A stretch of 64,000 bases of DNA from Ensifer sp. BR816 (GCF_000378985.1 NZ_KB905370.1:2155830-2219829); one strand, 5' to 3'; shown: positions 45,860-55,244, counted from the stretch's first letter. Program-made: numbers and translations. The notes: generated from the letters alone by a model not told the origin.

Positions 45860-45931
45860 TATATCTGTTATAGCAGCGGCGGGCCGCAACAGGCGGTCGC
45901 TTGCGACAAGAAGACAAGGAGGCTGAAGCCC

Positions 45932-47365
45932 ATGACACTTCACCAGAATCTCATTGCCGGCGAATGGGTCGGCGGCGACGGCATCGCCAACATCAACCCG
46001 TCGAATACCAACGACGTCATCGGCGAATATGCCCGGGCCAGTGCCGCGGATGCGAACGCCGCGATCGCCGCGGCGAAGGCCGCTTTTCCGGCCTGGTCGC
46101 GCTCCGGCATCCTCGAGCGCCACGCCGTCCTGAGAAAAACCGCCGACGAGATCCTCGCCCGCAAGGATGAACTCGGCCGGCTCTTGTCGCGCGAGGAAGG
46201 CAAGACGCTTGCCGAGGGCATCGGCGAGACGATCCGCGCCGGCCAGATCTTCGATTTCTTCGCCGGTGAAGCCTTGCGGCTGGCCGGAGAGACGATCCCC
46301 TCGGTCCGTCCGAACATCGGCGTCGAGGTCACCCGCGAGGCGGTCGGCGTCGTCGGCATCATCACGCCGTGGAACTTCCCGATCGCCATTCCTGCCTGGA
46401 AGATCGCCCCGGCGCTTTGCTACGGCAACACCGTCGTCTTCAAGCCGGCCGAGCTGGTACCGGGCTGCTCCTGGGCAATCGTCGACATCCTGCATCGCGC
46501 CGGCCTGCCGAAGGGCGTCCTGAACCTCGTCATGGGCAAGGGCTCGGTGGTCGGCCAGGCGATGCTCGACAGCCCGGACGTGCAGGCGATCACCTTCACC
46601 GGATCGGTGGGCACGGGAAAACGCGTCGCCATGGCCTCGGTCGAGCACAATCGCAAGTTCCAGCTGGAGATGGGCGGCAAGAACCCGTTCGTCGTCCTCG
46701 ATGATGCGGACCTCTCGGTGGCCGTCGAGGCGGCAGTCAACTCCGCCTTCTTCTCGACCGGCCAGCGCTGCACCGCCTCGTCGCGGATCATCGTCACCGA
46801 GGGCATCCACGACAAGTTCGTCGCGGCGATGGGCGAGCGCATCAAGGGCCTCGTCGTCGACGACGCGTTGAAGGCCGGCACCCATATCGGCCCGGTGGTC
46901 GACCAGAGCCAGCTGAACCAGGACACCGACTATATCGCAATCGGCCAAAAGGAAGGCGCCAGGCTCGCCTTCGGGGGCGAGCTGATTTCGCGCGACACCC
47001 CCGGCTTCTATCTGCAGCCGGCGCTGTTCACCGAGGCAACGAATGCAATGCGGATCGCCCGGGAGGAAATCTTCGGGCCGGTCGCCGCGGTCATCCGCGT
47101 CAAGGACTACGACGAGGCGCTGGCCGTCGCCAACGACACGCCGTTCGGGCTGTCGTCCGGCATCGCCACCACCAGCCTCAAGCATGCGACGCATTTCAAG
47201 CGCAATGCCGAGGCCGGCATGGTGATGGTCAACCTGCCGACCGCCGGCGTCGATTTCCACGTGCCTTTCGGCGGCCGCAAGGGCTCCTCGCACGGCCCGC
47301 GCGAGCAGGGCAGATACGCCGCCGAATTCTACACAACCGTCAAGACAGCCTACACGCTGGCTTAA
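45932..47365 (+). CDS. Alpha-ketoglutarate-semialdehyde dehydrogenase (aldehyde dehydrogenase)
   Basis: The 477-residue aldehyde dehydrogenase has the cofactor-site segment GIITPWNFPIAIPAWKIAPA near residue 147, FTGSVGTGKRVA near 222, the glutamate motif LEMGGKNPF near 246 and the catalytic cysteine in GQRCTASSR near 281. Next to gguC it fits the last step of non-phosphorylative arabinose breakdown: alpha-ketoglutarate semialdehyde to alpha-ketoglutarate. Substrate choice is from context. Confidence 0.87.
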   Translation: MTLHQNLIAGEWVGGDGIANINPSNTNDVIGEYARASAADANAAIAAAKAAFPAWSRSGILERHAVLRKTADEILARKDELGRLLSREEGKTLAEGIGETIRAGQIFDFFAGEALRLAGETIPSVRPNIGVEVTREAVGVVGIITPWNFPIAIPAWKIAPALCYGNTVVFKPAELVPGCSWAIVDILHRAGLPKGVLNLVMGKGSVVGQAMLDSPDVQAITFTGSVGTGKRVAMASVEHNRKFQLEMGGKNPFVVLDDADLSVAVEAAVNSAFFSTGQRCTASSRIIVTEGIHDKFVAAMGERIKGLVVDDALKAGTHIGPVVDQSQLNQDTDYIAIGQKEGARLAFGGELISRDTPGFYLQPALFTEATNAMRIAREEIFGPVAAVIRVKDYDEALAVANDTPFGLSSGIATTSLKHATHFKRNAEAGMVMVNLPTAGVDFHVPFGGRKGSSHGPREQGRYAAEFYTTVKTAYTLA

Positions 47366-47371
47366 AGACCA

Positions 47372-47397
47372 GGAGCGGGATGCCCGCATCCCGCTCC
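47372..47397 (+). terminator. Stem-loop between the aldehyde dehydrogenase and dehydratase genes
   Basis: GGAGCGGGATG is matched by CATCCCGCTCC across a four-base loop. No T run follows. It is probably an mRNA processing or stability element inside the operon. Confidence 0.55.
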
Positions 47398-47439
47398 GAA
47401 GCCGACGCCCGCACCCACGGGCCTCCAAGGAAGGAAGAG

Positions 47440-49185
47440 ATGAAGAAGAAAGCTGAGTGGCCGCGCAAGCTCCGTTCGCAGGAATGGTTCGGTGGTACGG
47501 GCAAGAATGCCATCATGCACCGCTCCTGGATGAAGAACCAGGGGCTGCCCGCCGACACCTTCGACGGCCGGCCGATCATCGGCATCTGCAATACCTGGTC
47601 CGAACTCACGCCCTGCAACGCGCACCTGCGCGATCTCGCGGAGCGCGTGAAGCGCGGCGTCTACGAGGCGGGCGGCTTCCCTGTCGAATTCCCGGTTTTC
47701 TCCGTCGGCGAGAGCACGCTGCGCCCGACAGCGATGATGTTCCGCAACCTGGCGGCGATGGATGTCGAAGAGGCGATCCGCGGTAATCCCGTCGATGGCG
47801 TGGTGCTGCTCGGCGGCTGCGACAAGACCACGCCGAGCCTCCTGATGGGCGCGGCGAGCGTCGACATTCCGGCGATCGTCGTCTCGGGCGGGCCGATGCT
47901 GAACGGGAAGTGGCGCGGCAAGGACGTCGGCTCCGGCACGGCGATCTGGCAGTTCTCGGAAATGGTCAAATCCGGCGAGATGAGTCTCCAGGAGTTTATG
48001 GATGCGGAGCAGGGCATGGCCCGTTCGGCCGGAAGCTGTATGACCATGGGCACGGCCTCGACGATGGCGTCGATGGCCGAAGCCCTCGGCATGACGCTGT
48101 CCGGCAACGCCGCGATCCCCGCAGTCGACGCCCGCCGCCGGGTGATTTCGCAGCTCACCGGCCGCCGCATCGTCGAGATGGTCAAGGAAGACCTGAGGCC
48201 TTCCGACATCCTGACCAAGCAGGCCTTCGAGAACGCCATTCGCGTCAACGGCGCGGTCGGCGGCTCTACAAATGCGGTGCTGCATCTGCTGGCGCTTGCG
48301 GGCCGCATCGGCGTCGATCTCTCGCTCGACGATTGGGACCGGCTCGGCCGCGACGTGCCGACGATCGTCAACCTGCAGCCCTCCGGCAAGTATCTGATGG
48401 AGGAGTTCTATTATGCCGGCGGCCTGCCGGTGGTCATCAAGGCGGTCGCCGAGATGGGGCTTCTACACAACGACGCCATCACCGTCAGCGGCGACACGAT
48501 CTGGAACGACGTCAAGGGCGTAACGAACTACAACGAAGACGTGATCCTGCCCAGGGAAAAGGCGCTGACGAAATCGGGTGGCATTGCGGTGCTGCGCGGT
48601 AATCTGGCGCCGAAGGGTGCCGTCCTGAAGCCGTCCGCCGCTTCGCCGCATCTGATGCAGCACAAGGGCCGGGCGGTCGTCTTCGAAAGCATCGAGGACT
48701 ACCACGCCCGCATCAACCGCGAGGATCTCGACATCGACGAGACCTGCATCATGGTGCTGAAATACTGCGGTCCGAAGGGCTATCCGGGCATGGCCGAGGT
48801 CGGCAATATGGGCCTGCCGCCGAAGGTCTTGAAGAAGGGCATCACCGACATGATCCGCATTTCCGATGCGCGCATGTCGGGCACGGCCTACGGTACCGTG
48901 ATCCTGCACACGGCACCTGAAGCGGCCGAGGGCGGACCGCTGGCGCTCGTTCAGAACGGCGACCTGATCGCGGTCGATATTCCGAACCGGACCATGCACC
49001 TCGACGTTTCCGACGAAGAGCTCGCCCGCCGCCGCGCTGCCTGGGTGTCGCCGGTCAAGCCGCTCACCGGCGGCTATGGTGGCCTCTACATCAAGACCGT
49101 CATGCAGGCCGATAGCGGCGCCGATCTCGACTTCCTGGTCGGCGCGCGCGGCGATCGCATCCCGATGGACCGCGACAGCCATTAG
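47440..49185 (+). CDS. Sugar-acid dehydratase, IlvD/Edd family (L-arabonate dehydratase type)
   Basis: The 581-residue protein belongs to the pentonate-dehydratase branch. Three cysteines for the iron-sulfur cluster are visible in IGICNTWSE, LLGGCDKTTPS and SAGSCMTMGTAST. The C-terminal part has CIMVLKYCGPKGYPGMAE and ISDARMSGTAYGTV. GGAAG lies before ATG 47440; an upstream ATG at 47380 has no site. It would make 2-keto-3-deoxy-arabonate for GguC. The pathway's sugar dehydrogenase and lactonase are not in the window. Confidence 0.88.
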   Translation: MKKKAEWPRKLRSQEWFGGTGKNAIMHRSWMKNQGLPADTFDGRPIIGICNTWSELTPCNAHLRDLAERVKRGVYEAGGFPVEFPVFSVGESTLRPTAMMFRNLAAMDVEEAIRGNPVDGVVLLGGCDKTTPSLLMGAASVDIPAIVVSGGPMLNGKWRGKDVGSGTAIWQFSEMVKSGEMSLQEFMDAEQGMARSAGSCMTMGTASTMASMAEALGMTLSGNAAIPAVDARRRVISQLTGRRIVEMVKEDLRPSDILTKQAFENAIRVNGAVGGSTNAVLHLLALAGRIGVDLSLDDWDRLGRDVPTIVNLQPSGKYLMEEFYYAGGLPVVIKAVAEMGLLHNDAITVSGDTIWNDVKGVTNYNEDVILPREKALTKSGGIAVLRGNLAPKGAVLKPSAASPHLMQHKGRAVVFESIEDYHARINREDLDIDETCIMVLKYCGPKGYPGMAEVGNMGLPPKVLKKGITDMIRISDARMSGTAYGTVILHTAPEAAEGGPLALVQNGDLIAVDIPNRTMHLDVSDEELARRRAAWVSPVKPLTGGYGGLYIKTVMQADSGADLDFLVGARGDRIPMDRDSH

Positions 49186-49238
49186 GCATTTTGCAGCCGG
49201 GTGGTATCACCTGGCCCCGCGGCAAAAAACAGACCGAT

Positions 49239-49277
49239 AGAGCGGCGGCGCGACCTCCACGTGCGTGCCGCCGCTCT
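49239..49277 (+). terminator. Terminator-like hairpin after the sugar-acid dehydratase
   Basis: AGAGCGGCGGC pairs with GCCGCCGCTCT around a 17-base loop and is followed by CGTTTG. It lies 54 bases past the stop. The rest of the 49186-49429 gap shows no gene. Confidence 0.55.
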
Positions 49278-49429
49278 CGTTTGATCGTGCCCCTCCTGCA
49301 CGTCTCATCAGACGCTCGGGCGGCAGGTTCGCATTCCCTCAATGTTGCATCCTCTGAAACTTATTGGCGTGTTCCGTCTTATCTCTGCAAGCGGACCGTT
49401 TGGGCCGCTGATCGCTTAGGAGGACGAAC

Positions 49430-50056
49430 ATGCGGAAGACAGCTGTTGTCTTGTTTTTGTCGGCCACTTTCTTGGTGACGCCATCCTTCGCTCAAAGTTC
49501 CAACGGAAGCACCGGCCTGAATGTCGATGTTTCGCTTGGGAGCACGAAAGGCGTTAACGCAAATGTGAATGCCGCGGTTGGCCGCAGCGGTGCCGATGTT
49601 GACGCATCCGTCGGCGGCGCGCGCGGCACGAATGCCTCGGCCGCGGCTTCGCTTGGCCGGGGGCAGGGCGTGAATGCCAATGTCAATGCGACGGTGGGTG
49701 GCGGCAACGGCACCAATGCCAATGCGGTCGTCGAGCTTGGTGCAGGCAACGGTGCCAACGCCGCAGTGAACGCCGGCTCAGGTAGCAGCGGATTGAATGC
49801 TGCCGTTGGCGCCGCGGCGGGCAGTGCCGGCGGTCTCGGACTTGGCGTCCTGCCCGGAAGCGGTACCGGTGCCGGCGGGCCAGCAAGCGGCGGGGCCGTC
49901 GGGCAACCGGGCTCTGCCTCGGTCGCCGCTTTCACCGCCATGTCCCCCGATGAAAGGACGAAGCTGCTGAAACGCTGTCGCGACGTTGTGAGCGGCGGCT
50001 ATGACAGCGGGCTCGTCTCGCTCTGCCGGCTGCTGCAGTCGACCGCTTCGCGCTGA
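49430..50056 (+). CDS. Secreted low-complexity repeat protein
   Basis: The 208-residue protein has a clean signal peptide (cut after SFA near residue 21). Residues about 25-125 are degenerate repeats of 15-20 residues of the type GVNANVNAAVG, very rich in Asn, Ala, Gly and Val. A Gly/Ala-rich linker follows. A short conserved-looking C-terminal domain (AFTAMSPDERTKLLKRCRDV, two cysteines) ends the protein. AGGAGGA precedes the ATG. The repeats suggest an extended beta structure or a surface/matrix protein; family not recognised. Confidence 0.78.
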   Translation: MRKTAVVLFLSATFLVTPSFAQSSNGSTGLNVDVSLGSTKGVNANVNAAVGRSGADVDASVGGARGTNASAAASLGRGQGVNANVNATVGGGNGTNANAVVELGAGNGANAAVNAGSGSSGLNAAVGAAAGSAGGLGLGVLPGSGTGAGGPASGGAVGQPGSASVAAFTAMSPDERTKLLKRCRDVVSGGYDSGLVSLCRLLQSTASR

Positions 50057-50130
50057 GCGGCAATTCCGAACTGCTACCCGCTCCAGACGCCCCCCGTCGA
50101 CGGCGGGGGGATCGAGCGGTGTGCCGCGAG

Positions 50131-50183
50131 TCACCTTCGCCCCGCCTGCGCGGAGAAGGTGGCCGGCAGGCCGGATGAGGGGC
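50131..50183. repeat. GC-rich intergenic repeat, rhizobial type
   Basis: The segment holds CACCTTC and its complement GAAGGTG around a GC-rich centre, followed by GGCCGGCAGGCCGGATGAGG. This pattern recurs in rhizobial intergenic DNA. It lies between two converging genes. Confidence 0.5.
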
Positions 50184-50200
50184 AATTTCGGCAGAGACGT

Positions 50201-51043
50201 CTACTGGCTCTGGCTTTGGCTCTGCTCACCCTGGCTCTGGCTTTGCCCCTGCCGCTCCACCGTAACCGCCACTTTCAGCGTCTCGCTGGCGACACCGTGG
50301 ACCAGACCGGAAACCGGTGCGGCATCGCGGTAGCAGAGGCCGGAAGCGACGCGGACATAGCGGCCGTCCGGGCAGATCTTGTTGGCGGGATCGAAGCCCA
50401 CCCAGCCGAGGCCGGCGATGTGGACATCGGCCCAGGCATGGCTTGCGGTCTGCTCGGGATGGCCTTCGGTCAGCAGATAGCCGGAGACGTAGCGGGCCGG
50501 CAGGCCGAGCGTTCGGGCGGCCGAGACGAGGATGTGCGCGTGGTCCTGGCAGACGCCCTTGCCGCGCTCGAGCGCCTCTTCCGCGGTGGTTTCGGCATGG
50601 GTCTCGCCGGGCTTGTATTCGATGCTTTCGTGAATGATCTCCATCAGCGCGTGCATGCGCGCGAGGTCGGTCTCGCCGGTGGCGGATTTGGCAAGCTCGC
50701 GGATCAGCTTGCCCGCCTTGCTGAGCGGGGTTTCGCGCGCATAGAGCCAGAGCGGAACGTAGGACTGGTGGGGGCCGAAAACGCCGGCCTTGTCCTCCGT
50801 ATCCACTTCGCCGCTCGCCTCGATCCGGAAGGTCGTCCGATCCGCGTCGACGCTGACGAGGTGCGTGCGGTTGCCGAAATGGTCGTCGTAGCTGGCCTCG
50901 ACCACGGCGCCCTCGACGAGTGTCCTCCAGTTCAGGACCGTCTGGCCCGGCTGCGTCGTCGGCGTCAGACGCAGCCGCTGCAGCGCATAAGGCACTGGCT
51001 CGTCGTAATGGTATTCGGTCGTGTGGCTGATTTTCAGGTGCAT
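50201..51043 (-). CDS. Transglutaminase-like protein
   Basis: The 280-residue protein has the bacterial transglutaminase N-terminal segment (MHLKISHTTEYHYDEPVPYA). The cysteine-protease-like core follows with GKGVCQDHAHILVSAARTLG (catalytic Cys near residue 163), HAWADVHIAGLGWVGFDPAN (His, Asp) and YVRVASG. A C-terminal tail of alternating Gln and Ser (about 14 residues) is unusual. It is the third gene of a conserved trio with the alpha-E and ATP-grasp proteins, 16 bases after the alpha-E gene. Probably cytoplasmic peptide cleavage or cross-linking. Confidence 0.88.
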   Translation of the reverse strand: MHLKISHTTEYHYDEPVPYALQRLRLTPTTQPGQTVLNWRTLVEGAVVEASYDDHFGNRTHLVSVDADRTTFRIEASGEVDTEDKAGVFGPHQSYVPLWLYARETPLSKAGKLIRELAKSATGETDLARMHALMEIIHESIEYKPGETHAETTAEEALERGKGVCQDHAHILVSAARTLGLPARYVSGYLLTEGHPEQTASHAWADVHIAGLGWVGFDPANKICPDGRYVRVASGLCYRDAAPVSGLVHGVASETLKVAVTVERQGQSQSQGEQSQSQSQ

Positions 51044-51059
51044 TCCACTCTCCCGGACC

Positions 51060-52001
51060 TTACTGGTAAAACCGGTAGCCGTCGGTTATTTCCTGGCCCA
51101 GACGGTTGTTGTGGCTGATGAACTCTTCCAGATATTCGTGCAGGCCACGATCCATGATGTCGCTGATCGACTGGCTGCGCAGCGAGGCAAGCGTCTCTTC
51201 GGCGGTTTCGTGCGCGGCGTGCCTCTCCGAATATTCGCGCGCGAGATAACCGAGATTGCTGACGATCTTTTCGTAGCAATAGGCAAGGGAGCGCGGCATG
51301 CGGCCGTTCGAGATCAGGAAGTCGGCGATGTTGGCGGGCCTCAGTTCCGCATCATAGACCCAGCCATAGGCGCGGTGCGCCGAGACGGAGCGCAGGATCG
51401 ATTCCCACTGCACGTTGTCCACCGACGATCCGACGGCGGAGACCGCCGGCAGCAGAACATAATACTTCACGTCGAGGATGCGGGCGGTGTTGTCGGCCCG
51501 CTCGATGAAGGTGCCGATGCGCGAGAAATTGAAGATCTCGTTGCGCAGCATCGTGCCGTGGAAGGCGCCGCGAATGAGGCCGGCGCGGCGCTTGATGGCG
51601 TCGATGATCTCGGGCATGTCGGCCGCCCGCGCCTTCTTGGCGAGCATCGCCTTCAATTCGATCCAGCATTCGTTGGTGGCTTCCCAGGTCTCGCGGGTGA
51701 GCGCGGTGCGGACCATGCGGGCATTGTGGCGGCCCGCCTCGATGCAGGACATGACGCTCGACGGATTGGCCCGGTCACGCAGCAGGAAATCGATGGCGTC
51801 CCCGCTCGTCAGCGTGTCGTGCACCTCGTCATAGAGCTCGCGAACGCCGGCGCTCTGCAAGACGCCGTCCCAGTCGCCCTCGCTCGACTCGCTGCGGGTC
51901 AATGACATGCGCAGGCCCGCGTCGATCAGCCGGGCGCTGTTCTCGGCGCGCTCGATATAGCGGAACATCCAGTAGAGGCCGTTCGCAGTTCTTCCCAGCA
52001 T
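51060..52001 (-). CDS. Alpha-E domain protein (DUF403)
   Basis: The 313-residue, almost wholly alpha-helical protein has the family opening MLGRTANGLYWMFRYIERAE and internal FSRIGTFIERADNTARILDV, two copies of the alpha-E signature. Activity is not established; comparative studies predict a part in peptide synthesis together with the neighbouring ATP-grasp enzyme. It lies four bases after the ATP-grasp gene. Confidence 0.9.
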   Translation of the reverse strand: MLGRTANGLYWMFRYIERAENSARLIDAGLRMSLTRSESSEGDWDGVLQSAGVRELYDEVHDTLTSGDAIDFLLRDRANPSSVMSCIEAGRHNARMVRTALTRETWEATNECWIELKAMLAKKARAADMPEIIDAIKRRAGLIRGAFHGTMLRNEIFNFSRIGTFIERADNTARILDVKYYVLLPAVSAVGSSVDNVQWESILRSVSAHRAYGWVYDAELRPANIADFLISNGRMPRSLAYCYEKIVSNLGYLAREYSERHAAHETAEETLASLRSQSISDIMDRGLHEYLEEFISHNNRLGQEITDGYRFYQ

Positions 52002-52005
52002 GGCC

Positions 52006-53415
52006 TCAGTCCTCCAGTACCCAGGTATCCTTGGTGCCGCCGCCCTGGCTGGAATTCACCACCAGGGAGCCCTCCTTCAGCGCGACGCGCGTCAGGCCGC
52101 CGGGAATGATCTGCACCTTATCGGAAACGAGCACGTAGGGACGCAAATCGACATGCCGCGGCGCGATGCCCTTGTTGACGAGAATCGGCACCGTCGAGAG
52201 CGACAATGTCGGCTGGGCGATATAGTTGCCGGGGCGCTCCTTGAGCTTTTCGGCGAAGGCGGCGCGCTCCCTCTTGGTCGCCGTCGGTCCGACGAGCATG
52301 CCGTAGCCGCCGGAGCCATGGACTTCCTTGACGACGAGTGCCTCCAGATGTTCGAGCACGTATTTGAGGCTCTGCGGCTCGGAGCAGCGCCAGGTCGGCA
52401 CGTTCTCGAGCAGCGGCTTGCGGCCGGTATAGAACTCGACGATCTCCGGCATGTAGGAATAGATCGCCTTGTCGTCGGAAATGCCCGTGCCGGGCGCATT
52501 GGCTATGGTGATGTTGCCGGCGCGATAGACGTCCATGATGCCGGGAATGCCGAGAGCCGAGTCCGGCCGGAAGGTCAGGGGATCGAGGAAATCGTCGTCG
52601 ACGCGACGGTAGAGCACGTCGATCGCCTCGTAGCCGCGGGTCGTGCGCATCTTCACCTTGCCGTCGATGACCCTGAGGTCCGACCCTTCCACCAGTTCGA
52701 CGCCCATCATGTCGGCGAGGAAGGCGTGCTCGTAGAAGGCCGAATTGTAGATGCCGGGGGTCAGCACGGCGACGCGCGGCTTGCCGGCGCAACCGGGGGG
52801 CGCCAGCGATGCCAGGCTCTGGCGGAGCAGGTAGGGATAGTTTTCCACCGGCCGCACGCGGTTCTGATGGAAGAGTTCCGGGAACATCTGCATCATGGTT
52901 TCCCGGTTTTCCAGCATGTAGCTGACACCGGACGGCGTGCGGGCATTGTCTTCCAGAACATAGAACTGGTCTTCGCCGGTGCGGACGATATCGGTGCCGA
53001 CGATGTGGGTATAGACGCCGCCCGGTGGGCGGAAGCCGATCATCTGCGGCAGGAAGGCATCGTTCTTCTCGATCAGTTCGCGCGGGATGCGGCCGGCGCG
53101 GATGATTTCCTGCTTGTGGTAGATGTCGTCCAGGAAGGCGTTAAGCGCAATGACCCGCTGTTCGATGCCCTGGGCGAGGCGGCGCCATTCACGGCCGGAA
53201 ATGATGCGGGGAATGAGGTCGAAGGGGATGAGCTTTTCGGAGGAATCGGCGTGTCCGTAAACCGCGAAGGTGATGCCCGTCTTGCGGAAGATGTTTTCGG
53301 CTTCCTTCGATTTCGCTATGAGCCGGTTTCTGTCCTGGCCGGCATACCATTGATGATAGGTCGAATATGGCTGGCGCGGGCTGCTGTCCGCATTGATCAT
53401 TTCATCAAATGCCAA
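52006..53415 (-). CDS. Circularly permuted type 2 ATP-grasp protein (DUF404/DUF407)
   Basis: The protein is a predicted amide-bond-forming ligase. It shows MINADSSPRQPYSTYHQWYA near the start, GITFAVYGHADSSEKLIPFD, VLEDNARTPSGVSYMLENRE and EVHGSGGYGMLVGP (nucleotide-binding loop). I prefer TTG 53415 (469 residues, family-like beginning AFDEM, AGGGGA eight bases upstream) over ATG 53442, which lacks a ribosome-binding site. It heads the operon with the alpha-E and transglutaminase genes. Confidence 0.87.
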   Translation of the reverse strand: MAFDEMINADSSPRQPYSTYHQWYAGQDRNRLIAKSKEAENIFRKTGITFAVYGHADSSEKLIPFDLIPRIISGREWRRLAQGIEQRVIALNAFLDDIYHKQEIIRAGRIPRELIEKNDAFLPQMIGFRPPGGVYTHIVGTDIVRTGEDQFYVLEDNARTPSGVSYMLENRETMMQMFPELFHQNRVRPVENYPYLLRQSLASLAPPGCAGKPRVAVLTPGIYNSAFYEHAFLADMMGVELVEGSDLRVIDGKVKMRTTRGYEAIDVLYRRVDDDFLDPLTFRPDSALGIPGIMDVYRAGNITIANAPGTGISDDKAIYSYMPEIVEFYTGRKPLLENVPTWRCSEPQSLKYVLEHLEALVVKEVHGSGGYGMLVGPTATKRERAAFAEKLKERPGNYIAQPTLSLSTVPILVNKGIAPRHVDLRPYVLVSDKVQIIPGGLTRVALKEGSLVVNSSQGGGTKDTWVLED

Positions 53416-53718
53416 AGGCGTAATCCCCTTATTTTCGATCATTTGAGTACAACGTTTGACGCAATGCAAGAAGCGTGCACGTTCGCTGGCGAAGAAATTT
53501 TGAAAGCGCTTTCGGCCCTCGTCGTTCGGTCAGATCGAACGCAACCTGCGGCTGACGCGCCGACAGCCTTCCCTTCCTGACCGTCAGGTGGGCAGATGCC
53601 TGAATTTTCGGCGCCCCACCGAGGGTTGCCGTCGCGGATTGCCTTGTCGATCTTGTCCGTCCATGGGGCAGGCGTAAAATGTCCGCGCCGGCAGGTGATG
53701 ACGGCAGGGCGAAGCGGA

Positions 53719-54180
53719 ATGGACGCAGTATACGAGATCGCGGAACGGCCGGCGCAACGGGTCACCGGCTGCCTCTGGGACGGCACGTTCGTCGAAGCGG
53801 CCGACGGCGCCGTCCACCGATTGATCGCCGAGACACAGGAGCATCGCCGGCGCACGCATCCGCGAGACCATGCCGCTCTCATCGGTCTCTCCTGGAATGT
53901 CCGGCCGGAGGGCTTCACCTATCTGATCGGCTATGTGGGCGAGGATCACACGACCTTTGCCTCGCCCGAGCACCTGGATCTGCCGGCGATGCGCTTCGCC
54001 ACGACGATGCACCATCCCGAGGGAGGAGATGTTTTCGTCCAATACCGCAAGATGATCGATTGGATCGCTGCGGAGGGATATGCCGTCGATACGACGCACC
54101 TTCACTATCGCGAAGAATACGAGGCCGGGTTCGTTTCCCCGGCTGCATCCCCGCTGCGCCTGATGGTTCCGATTCGCTGA
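53719..54180 (+). CDS. GyrI-like effector-binding protein
   Basis: The 153-residue protein resembles the SOUL/GyrI small-molecule-binding fold found at the end of some AraC regulators, but here without a DNA-binding domain. Visible segments are MDAVYEIAERPAQRVTG, FTYLIGYVGEDHT and VFVQYRKMIDWIAAEGYAVD. The start is uncertain; ATGs at 53698 and 53719 are both possible. It may bind a hydrophobic ligand or drug. Ligand unknown. Confidence 0.65.
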   Translation: MDAVYEIAERPAQRVTGCLWDGTFVEAADGAVHRLIAETQEHRRRTHPRDHAALIGLSWNVRPEGFTYLIGYVGEDHTTFASPEHLDLPAMRFATTMHHPEGGDVFVQYRKMIDWIAAEGYAVDTTHLHYREEYEAGFVSPAASPLRLMVPIR

Positions 54181-54299
54181 TCGCAATCATCAGAAAAATT
54201 GCTTTGACCGAGCGCGGCACGCGTTCTATCGCCGCGGCGACGACCTCTTTGGATCTTCGGGATCCGCCTTGCTTGGTCCGCCTTACTGGGGAAACGCCA

Positions 54300-55232
54300 A
54301 TGCTGCTTGCCCGCCTGGCCCCGGCCATTTTCGTGCTGCTCTGGTCAACGGGCTGGGTGGTTGCGAAATACGCCGCCTTCTTTGCCGATCCGCTGACCTT
54401 CCTGGCGCTGCGCTACAGCGTGGCGATCCTGCTCTTCATCGGCTTCTGCGCTGCGACCGGTGCGCGCTGGCCGCGCTCCTGGAGCACGGTCGGCCATGCA
54501 GTCGTGTCCGGAATCTTCCTTCACGGTCTTTATCTTGGCGCCGTGTGGTGGGCGATCGGGCAGGGCGTGCCCGCGGCCATATCCGGCATCATCGCCGGCT
54601 TGCAGCCATTGATGACGGCGGCGGTGGCGCCCTTCCTGATCGGCGAAAATCTCAGCCGGCAGCAGCGGTTTGGCCTGATGCTCGGCTTTTGCGGCATCGC
54701 ACTCGCCGTCTTGCCGAAGACCCTGGCGATCGACACCGCATCGACGCCCATCCATTTTTTGCCGGTCGCCGTCAACGTGCTCGGGATGGCAGCGGTGACC
54801 TACGGCACGCTCTACCAGAAGCGGTACCTGCAGAACGGCGACATCCGGTCGATCGCCGCGCTGCAATATGTCGGCGCCCTGATCGTCACGGTGCCGCTCG
54901 CCTTGATGCTCGAGGATCTGCGCGTCACCTGGAACATCGAACTCGTCGCTGCACTCGCCTGGTCCGTCCTCGGCCTGTCGATGGGGGCGATCGCGCTCCT
55001 GCTTTATCTCATCCGGCGCGGCCAGGTCTCTCGCGCCGCATCGCTCATCTACCTGGTGCCGCCGCTCGCGGCGGTTCAGGCCGCGCTCTTCTTCGGTGAG
55101 GCCCTGACCTGGCCGATGATAATCGGCACCGTCATCGCGGTGACGGGCGTTTACCTTACCAATCGCAAGACGACCGGCGAGGCCCTTTCACGTGAGCATG
55201 CGAACAAAGCCGTGGCAGGTTCTGCGAATTAG
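54300..55232 (+). CDS. EamA/DMT-family membrane transporter
   Basis: The 310-residue protein has ten predicted helices in two EamA repeats (LAPAIFVLLWSTGWVVAKYA in the first, FLPVAVNVLGMAAVTYGTLY in the second, closing with IIGTVIAVTGVYLTNR). Members export amino acids or other metabolites; substrate unknown. ATG 54300 is preceded by GGGGA. Confidence 0.88.
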   Translation: MLLARLAPAIFVLLWSTGWVVAKYAAFFADPLTFLALRYSVAILLFIGFCAATGARWPRSWSTVGHAVVSGIFLHGLYLGAVWWAIGQGVPAAISGIIAGLQPLMTAAVAPFLIGENLSRQQRFGLMLGFCGIALAVLPKTLAIDTASTPIHFLPVAVNVLGMAAVTYGTLYQKRYLQNGDIRSIAALQYVGALIVTVPLALMLEDLRVTWNIELVAALAWSVLGLSMGAIALLLYLIRRGQVSRAASLIYLVPPLAAVQAALFFGEALTWPMIIGTVIAVTGVYLTNRKTTGEALSREHANKAVAGSAN

Positions 55233-55244
55233 AAGGCGCTTTCT

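Noticed and set aside
45479-47428. 649-codon minus-strand open frame opposite the aldehyde dehydrogenase
   Set aside because: It is antisense to an unmistakable dehydrogenase and part of gguC.
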